A DNA stretch of 64,000 bases from NCBI GenBank assembly GCA_023150475.1, contig JAKLKU010000018.1:62001-126000 (forward strand), written 5' to 3'. Position numbers and translations under genes: made by a program. Every line of letters begins with the position of its first letter. Position 1 is the stretch's first letter. The notes beneath the pieces were generated by a model that was given only the letters and a program-made list of their open reading frames with translations, did no database searches and was not told the DNA's origin. This document shows, piece by piece, positions 58,849 through 64,000 of the stretch. The stretch is from Planctomycetota bacterium. GTDB lineage: Bacteria; Planctomycetota; UBA1135; GCA-002686595.

Positions 58849-59475
58849 ATGGGTCGTTACACGGGCAACAAGTGCAAGCTCTGCCGTCGGGAAGGCATGA
58901 AGCTCTTCCTGAAGGGTCAGCGCTGTTTCACGGACAAGTGCGCGCTCTCGCGTCGCGACTACCCGCCGGGAGTCCACGCGCAGAAACGCACCAAGGTCAC
59001 CGACTACGGCGTCCGCGTGCGTGAGAAGCAGAAGCTCAAGCGCATCTACGGCGTGATGGAGCGCCAGTTCCGCCTGTACTTCGCGGAAGCCGAGCGGCTG
59101 AAGGGCAACACCGGCGAGACGCTGCTCTCGTTGCTCGAGCGGCGCCTCGACAACGTGGTGCTGCAGTCGGGCTTCGCGCTCTCGCGCAACCACGCCCGGT
59201 TGCTCTGCAACCACGGGCACTTCTCGGTCAACGGCCGTCGCGTCGACGTCGCGAGCTATCAGCTTCGACCGGGCGACGTGATCTCCGCGGGCACGAAGGA
59301 GAACACGCGCAAGATCGTCGCGGAAGCGCTCGAAGTGAACAAGTCGCAGCCGGTGCCGGCGTGGCTCGAAGTCAATCGCGACACGCTCTCGTCGAAAGTC
59401 GTGGCTCTGCCGCGCCGCGAGGACGTGCCGCACCCGATCCAAGAACAGTTGATCATCGAGCTCTGCTCGAAGTAG
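58849..59475 (+). CDS. rpsD: 30S ribosomal protein S4, zinc-binding form
   Basis: 208 aa. Assembly initiator and possible operon regulator. N-terminal zinc site C9-x2-C12 and C26-x4-C31 (NKCKLCRREGMKLF, QRCFTDKCALSRR). The S4 RNA-binding fold is at about 95-160 (RRLDNVVLQSGFALSRNHAR). ATG with GAGGTAA upstream. Confidence 0.97.
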   Translation: MGRYTGNKCKLCRREGMKLFLKGQRCFTDKCALSRRDYPPGVHAQKRTKVTDYGVRVREKQKLKRIYGVMERQFRLYFAEAERLKGNTGETLLSLLERRLDNVVLQSGFALSRNHARLLCNHGHFSVNGRRVDVASYQLRPGDVISAGTKENTRKIVAEALEVNKSQPVPAWLEVNRDTLSSKVVALPRREDVPHPIQEQLIIELCSK

Positions 59476-59491
59476 ACCCGGAGGTCCATCC

Positions 59492-60481
59492 ATGCGGATT
59501 CGCTGGCGCAATTTCGAACTGCCGAGCAAGGTTCAGCCCGACAAGGACACGCTGACCCGCGACTACGGCAAGTTCGTGATCGAACCCTTCGAGCAGGGGT
59601 TCGGTCACACGATCGGCAACGGTCTCCGGCGCGTGTTGCTCTCGTCGATCGAGGGCGCCGCGGCGACCGCCGTGCGCATCACCGGCGCGTCGCACGAGTT
59701 CGATTCGCTCGAAGGTGTCTACGAGGACGTCACCGACATCATCCTCAACATCAAGCGCTTGCGGATCAGCTACGAAGGCGAAGCGCCGATCACGTGCCGC
59801 ATCCAGAAGAAGGGCAAGGGCCCGGTCACCGGCGCCGACGTGCAGTGCCCCGGCGACGCGCAGGTGATCAACAAGGACTTGGTGATCGCCACGTTGACCG
59901 CCGACCGCAGCTTCGAGATGGAACTCGAGGTTCGCCGCGGTCGTGGTTACGTCCCGTCGGACGAGAACATGAACGAGGGCTACCAGCTCGGGACGATTCC
60001 GGTCGACTCGATCTACTCGCCCGTCCACCGCGTGCGCTACGCCGTCGAAGCGACGCGCGTGGGCAAGTTCACGAACTACGATCGCCTCGTCATCGAGATC
60101 TGGACCGATGGCACCGTGTCTCCGGACATGGCGCTCGTCGAAGCGGCCAAGATCTACCGTCGCCACCTGAACCCGTTCGTGCTCTACGAGCACAACCGCG
60201 AGCAGCAGCCGATGGCCGACGATCCGGCGACGACGCAGTTTTCCGATCGCGTGCGCGAAGCGTCGCGCGTGCAGGAGAACCTCTCGCGGCCGATCTCGGA
60301 TCTCGAGCTTTCGGTGCGCGCCCGCAACTGCCTCGACAGCGCCAACATCACGACTCTGAAGGAGCTCGTGACGCTGACCGAGGCCGAGGTGATGAACCTC
60401 AAGAATCTCGGCAAGACGTCGCTCACCGAGATCAAGTCGAAGCTCGCCGAGAAGGGCCTTTCCCTCGGCATGAAGGTCTAG
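59492..60481 (+). CDS. rpoA: RNA polymerase alpha subunit
   Basis: 329 aa. N-domain dimerises and assembles RNAP: FVIEPFEQGFGHTIGNGLRR, LLSSIEGAAATAVRI. The C-terminal domain (about 255-325: LSVRARNCLDSANITTLKEL, NLGKTSLTEIKSKLAEKGLS) contacts UP-element DNA and activators. ATG with GGAGG upstream. 16 bp after rpsD. Confidence 0.98.
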   Translation: MRIRWRNFELPSKVQPDKDTLTRDYGKFVIEPFEQGFGHTIGNGLRRVLLSSIEGAAATAVRITGASHEFDSLEGVYEDVTDIILNIKRLRISYEGEAPITCRIQKKGKGPVTGADVQCPGDAQVINKDLVIATLTADRSFEMELEVRRGRGYVPSDENMNEGYQLGTIPVDSIYSPVHRVRYAVEATRVGKFTNYDRLVIEIWTDGTVSPDMALVEAAKIYRRHLNPFVLYEHNREQQPMADDPATTQFSDRVREASRVQENLSRPISDLELSVRARNCLDSANITTLKELVTLTEAEVMNLKNLGKTSLTEIKSKLAEKGLSLGMKV

Positions 60482-60485
60482 TGCC

Positions 60486-60953
60486 ATGCGTCACCGTTCC
60501 AAAGTCAATCACCTCGGCCGCACTGCGTCGCACCGCACCGCGCTCGAACGCAACCTCGCCAACGCGTTGATCGCGCACGAGCGCATCATCACCACGCTGC
60601 CGAAAGCGAAGAACGTCAAGCCGTTCATCGAGCGCATGGTGACGCTTTCGAAGGAGCCGACGGTCCACAATCGCCGCCTCGCGTTCTCGCGGCTGCGCGA
60701 CAAGGACGCGGTCTCGAAGCTCTTCGCGGTGCTCGGGCCGCGCTTCAAGTCGCGTCCGGGCGGCTACTGCCGGATCCTGAAGCTCGCCAAGCCTCGGCTC
60801 GGCGACAACGGCTCGCGGGCGATCCTCGAGTTCGTCGAGCGCACGCCGAAGGAAGTCGAAGCTCCGACGACCGAAGCGGCCGCCGAACCGGCGGAGGAAG
60901 CGAAGCCCAAGAAGGCCACGAAGAAGAAGGCGAAAGCCGAAACGTCGGCCTGA
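60486..60953 (+). CDS. rplQ: 50S ribosomal protein L17 with C-terminal extension
   Basis: 155 aa. MRHRSKVNHLGRTASHRTAL start and PGGYCRILKLAKPRLGDNGS are canonical. The last 35 residues (Glu/Ala then Lys-rich) are beyond the usual 120 aa. Last gene of the long plus-strand block; an intrinsic terminator follows. Confidence 0.96.
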   Translation: MRHRSKVNHLGRTASHRTALERNLANALIAHERIITTLPKAKNVKPFIERMVTLSKEPTVHNRRLAFSRLRDKDAVSKLFAVLGPRFKSRPGGYCRILKLAKPRLGDNGSRAILEFVERTPKEVEAPTTEAAAEPAEEAKPKKATKKKAKAETSA

Positions 60954-60977
60954 GCAGCGCGTCGGTGTCCGATCGTG

Positions 60978-61014
60978 ACGGGCGAGTCGCAAGCGACTCG
61001 CCCGTTCGCGTTTT
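60978..61014 (+). terminator. Intrinsic terminator after rplQ
   Basis: ACGGGCGAGTCGC (60978-60990) and GCGACTCGCCCGT (60993-61005) form a perfect 13-bp inverted repeat with a two-base centre AA (in practice a CAAG loop); TTTT follows at 61011-61014. Ends the ribosomal protein block ahead of the convergent kinase gene. Confidence 0.85.
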
Positions 61015-61023
61015 CGACGTCGC

Positions 61024-63720
61024 TCACGGGGAGCTGCAGAGGACGGATTCGCGCAGCTCGGCCGCGTTGTACCTGGCCGCCTCCTCGCACGCTTCGGTCG
61101 GCCAGTGCTCGCGTTCGAGTGCCGAGCAGGCCGCGAGCGCCAGGCCGCGTCGGCCGTGCTGTGCTGCGCGGCGGCCCACTTCGAGCAGCGAGTCGAGGCG
61201 CGCTCGTTCGAAGGGCGGCGCCGAACTCACGTTGGTGCACGCAGCCTTCCACGCGATCTGGAGGGCGAGCCGCGTCTCGCCGAGACCGCCGAGCAGCTCC
61301 GAGAGTTCCACCAACATCCGTCCGCCGGTCGGATCCAACCCGCGCCCGCTGCGCGCTCGGATCTCGAGCGCTTCCATCAATCGCGTTCGCGCCGACCGTG
61401 GGTCGCGCGCCACGAGCAGCCATGGCACCGCGTTCCGTCGTTCCTTCTCGGCGCGCTCGCTCGTGGCGCCGTAGTTCGTGTCGACCACGTCGAGGAACGC
61501 CTGCAATTCGGCGAGAGCTTCTTCGAGGCGTCCCGCGCAGCCCAAGGCCTCGGCGCGAGTGCTGCGCGCGATCAGCATGTTCGGGTGCTCCCGGTTCACG
61601 GATTCCGAGAGCAGTTGGTAGGCGCGTTCGAGTGCGGCATCGGCCTCGCTCGCGCGCCCCAACGCGGCGTACGCGCTACGCATCGTGAGCAACGTGTCGG
61701 CCGCTTGGATGCGCATCTGGGGCCGCGCCGCCAGACGGATCTCGAGGCATGCCTCGAGTTCCTCCAAACCGCGGAGGTGTTGGCGAAGGGCGCACGCGTG
61801 GCGACCACGGAGGTCGTGCGCGTTCGCGCGGCGGACCGCGGACACATCCGCCGCGAGCTCGCTCTCGGTGCCACGTTCGACCCATTCCGTCGCTCGTTCG
61901 GGGCGTCCGATGACCAAGTAGTGCTGCGCGACACGTTGGCACGCGCGCGCGTGGGCCGCACGATCGCTCCTCGGCGTGAGGTCGACGTTCTCCGCGAGCA
62001 GTCTGCCCGCTTCCGTCCAGTTCGCCGGGTTCACGAACGAGAGCTCGGCGACGTCGTCGCGCATGTGCCGCGTGCGCTCCGCGCCCGCGCCCGCGACCGT
62101 CGTGAACGTGTCGAGCGCGGCGTGGAGGCGCGTGCTCGCTTCGGGGAAGCGTTCACGGGCGTGCGCGAGCAACCCCAGGTCGTGTTGTCGCTCGGCCCAC
62201 GGGATCGTTCGTTCGCCGTAGCGTTCCGTCACGAGGTCCAGTGCGGCGAGCAACGCGGGCTCGGCCTCGGCGAAGTCACCGCGTTTGCGAAACGTGTTGC
62301 CGAGGTGCGCCAGCAGTTTGACGCGACGGTCGACGCTGCCGCGATCCAGGCGCATCAGCCCGTCGCGCACGCCGATCAACGCCGGCTTGGCGCCAGCGTC
62401 GACTTTGACCGGTTCGGTGACGTCGCCGCTCGGATCGAACGCGCCGATGAGCGCCTCGGCGACGGACTCGAAGAACGTGAGTTCCTCGGTGGCTTGGAGG
62501 TCGCGTGCTTTCGCCTCCGCATGGTCGACGAACCAACTGCGCGCGAACGACGACGCGAGCAACGCACAGGTCAGCGTCGCGACGTGCCACGGCTTGCGCT
62601 GGAAGAACTTCAGCGCGACGTAGGTCGCCCGATGACGTCGAACCGATAGCGGTCGCCGCGCGAGGTAGCACCCGAGATCGTCGAGCAGCTCGTTGGCGTG
62701 TCGGTACCGCCTCCCGGGTTCCACGTCGGTCGCCTTGGCGACGATCCAGTCGAGTTCGCGCGGCAGCTCCGGCGCGAGCGGTCTCAACGCCGGCAATGCT
62801 CCGCGGTGGGTCGCCGACCGCGTCGCGCCGAGTTCTCGCAGTTCGCTCGCCGTGCGTCCGGTCAGCACCTCCGCGATCACCACACCGAACGAGAAGACGT
62901 CGCGTGCCGCGCTGGCCACCGTGAGGTCCGGCGCGGTGCCGAGCAACTCCGGAGCGAGATAGGGGAGGTTGCCGGCGAGTTGCTGCGGCGCATGCACGTC
63001 GTCCGCGGCTCCGAGCCGTGCGAGCCCGAAATCGACGACTTTGACGCGCCGGTGGCGATCGACGAGCACGTTCGCCGAACTGACGTCGCCGTGCTCGATC
63101 AACGCTTGGTGGGCCGCGGCGAGGCCGCGGCAGGCTTGCATCAGCAGCTCGAGCCTGTCTTCGAGCGCGACGGTCCGCGCGACGGCAGTGATCGGTTGCG
63201 CGCCGTCGACCAACTCGACGGCGAGCCACGGAATCGACTGCAGTTCCCCGAGTGGGTCACGCCATTCGTGCAGACCGTAGTCGTAGACGACGGCGACGTG
63301 TTCGTGTCGCAGCCGCGCGAGCGCGCGCGCCTCGTGCCGGAAACTCGCTTCGCCGGAGCGCACCGCCCACGCACGGCGCATCAACTTGAGCGCGACGCGC
63401 CTCCCGAGCCGCACGTCCTCCGCGACGTACACGACGGCGGCGCCGCCTTGGCCGAGTTTCTTCGCGAGGCGGAAATCCCCGAGCAGCGCGCCGGAAAGAT
63501 CCGCGGAGTGCCCGTCGTGCGCGACGCGGTCCGCGACCTGCTCGATCGCCGCCGGACCGTGTGCGACATCGGACGAGTTGGCGAGCAGAACCCTCAGTTC
63601 GTCCGCGAGCGTCCGGTCCGAGCCGACGAGCGCCGCCAACCAATCGTCTCGCCGTTCGGGCACGACGTCGAGTGCGACGCGGAGGAGCGCGATCAGCCGC
63701 TGCGAACGCGGATCCGTCAC
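61024..63720 (-). CDS. Ser/Thr protein kinase with membrane helix and helical-repeat domain, altered catalytic loop
   Basis: 898 aa. N-terminal helical segment (1-75), kinase domain (about 80-355), one membrane helix (about 378-396), then a large helical, TPR-like region (about 410-890). Glycine loop LGQGGAAVVY (third Gly replaced by Ala), ATP lysine K112 in VALKLM, and DFG at 230-232 are present. The catalytic loop is HGDVSSANVL (210-219): Asp212 and Asn217 are kept, but HRD reads HGD and the usual Lys is Ser214. Such kinases with a nearby sigma factor are common in planctomycetes. The GTG start at 63720 overlaps the sigma factor stop (GTGA). Confidence 0.9.
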   Translation of the reverse strand: MTDPRSQRLIALLRVALDVVPERRDDWLAALVGSDRTLADELRVLLANSSDVAHGPAAIEQVADRVAHDGHSADLSGALLGDFRLAKKLGQGGAAVVYVAEDVRLGRRVALKLMRRAWAVRSGEASFRHEARALARLRHEHVAVVYDYGLHEWRDPLGELQSIPWLAVELVDGAQPITAVARTVALEDRLELLMQACRGLAAAHQALIEHGDVSSANVLVDRHRRVKVVDFGLARLGAADDVHAPQQLAGNLPYLAPELLGTAPDLTVASAARDVFSFGVVIAEVLTGRTASELRELGATRSATHRGALPALRPLAPELPRELDWIVAKATDVEPGRRYRHANELLDDLGCYLARRPLSVRRHRATYVALKFFQRKPWHVATLTCALLASSFARSWFVDHAEAKARDLQATEELTFFESVAEALIGAFDPSGDVTEPVKVDAGAKPALIGVRDGLMRLDRGSVDRRVKLLAHLGNTFRKRGDFAEAEPALLAALDLVTERYGERTIPWAERQHDLGLLAHARERFPEASTRLHAALDTFTTVAGAGAERTRHMRDDVAELSFVNPANWTEAGRLLAENVDLTPRSDRAAHARACQRVAQHYLVIGRPERATEWVERGTESELAADVSAVRRANAHDLRGRHACALRQHLRGLEELEACLEIRLAARPQMRIQAADTLLTMRSAYAALGRASEADAALERAYQLLSESVNREHPNMLIARSTRAEALGCAGRLEEALAELQAFLDVVDTNYGATSERAEKERRNAVPWLLVARDPRSARTRLMEALEIRARSGRGLDPTGGRMLVELSELLGGLGETRLALQIAWKAACTNVSSAPPFERARLDSLLEVGRRAAQHGRRGLALAACSALEREHWPTEACEEAARYNAAELRESVLCSSP

Positions 63721-64000
63721 GACGCGGAGCCTCGCACCATCCGCCGCGCGATCCAGCGCCGCGCCGCATCCCAGTCGCGTGCGACGCCGTGACGCGACTC
63801 GCCGACCAAAATGGCGATCTCGCCGAGCTCGAGTCCGCCGAAGAGTCGGAGCTCCGCGCGCTCCGCGAGCCGCGCATCGAGCGCGGCGAGGTCGTCGAGT
63901 GCCGCCGACAAGTCGAGCACGTCCGTCCCTTCGGCTTCGTACACCGCGAGCCGCTCGTCGAGCGGCGCCCGCGTGAAGTTGCCGCCGCGCTTCAGCCGCG
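63717..64000 (-). CDS. ECF RNA polymerase sigma factor (N-terminus beyond window edge)
   Basis: The frame enters from the right edge and ends at 63717, giving about 94 C-terminal residues. It starts in the region 2-4 linker (KRGGNFTRAPLDERLAVYEA) and contains region 4 (LEALDARLAERAELR-type helices, FGGLELGEIAILVGESRHGV, ARDWDAARRWIARR). This resembles the planctomycete/acidobacterial ECF group TIGR02999. A shorter GTG start at 63944 is only an internal codon. Coupled to the downstream kinase by a 4-bp overlap, so the kinase may respond to or modulate the same signal. Confidence 0.85.
   Translation of the reverse strand, partial: RLKRGGNFTRAPLDERLAVYEAEGTDVLDLSAALDDLAALDARLAERAELRLFGGLELGEIAILVGESRHGVARDWDAARRWIARRMVRGSAS

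Overview
The window looks like a chromosomal core region of a high-GC bacterium, most likely a member of the Planctomycetota. Three things support this. The EF-Tu switch I region has the form KGGTVR...KTVTI instead of the near-universal RGITI; from memory this is the planctomycete form. An ECF sigma factor of the type common in planctomycetes sits directly upstream of a Ser/Thr kinase with a long helical C-terminal part. Several short lipoproteins and membrane proteins have no family I recognise. No mobile element, phage gene, CRISPR array or rRNA gene is visible.

Positions 1-26.9 kb are a mosaic of short operons. On the minus strand are a polysaccharide flippase (cut by the left edge), lexA with a possible 28-residue membrane peptide upstream, a LysM protein, and trmD-rplS-secDF. 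On the plus strand are nadB-hflX, then ribE. A minus-strand lipid-transport operon follows: a lipoprotein full of aromatic-proline repeats, then mlaE, mlaF and mlaD, with translationally coupled starts. Its promoter region holds four 31-bp direct repeats and is shared with the divergent trpS. Then come two coupled lipoprotein genes with dtd, an HU-type protein, a cystathionine gamma-synthase family gene, and a GT39-like membrane protein followed by mutS2 and aroC.

Positions 27-61 kb are one long plus-strand information-processing block: tRNA-Thr(TGT), tRNA-Tyr(GTA), tRNA-Gly(TCC), tRNA-Thr(GGT), tuf, rpmG, secE, nusG, rplK, rplA, rplJ, rplL, rpoB, rpoC, then rpsL, rpsG, a Tsr3-like gene, an EF-G gene, and the joined S10-spc-alpha clusters from rpsJ to rplQ including secY, adk and infA. 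The tRNA order ahead of tuf is the same as in Escherichia coli. Putative sigma-70-type promoters are placed before the tRNA-tuf, str and S10 units, and stem-loops lie between several genes. A strong intrinsic terminator follows rplQ.

The last 3 kb, on the minus strand, hold the Ser/Thr kinase gene coupled to the sigma factor gene, which runs off the right edge.

The points most worth following are the Tsr3-like gene inside the str operon (a possible aminocarboxypropyl modification of the small ribosomal subunit), the unrecognised W/F-P repeat lipoprotein tied to the Mla genes together with a repeat-bearing MlaD, the 31-bp repeats, the kinase with an altered catalytic loop, and the small peptide upstream of lexA. 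I see no clear self-contained new defence or secretion system.
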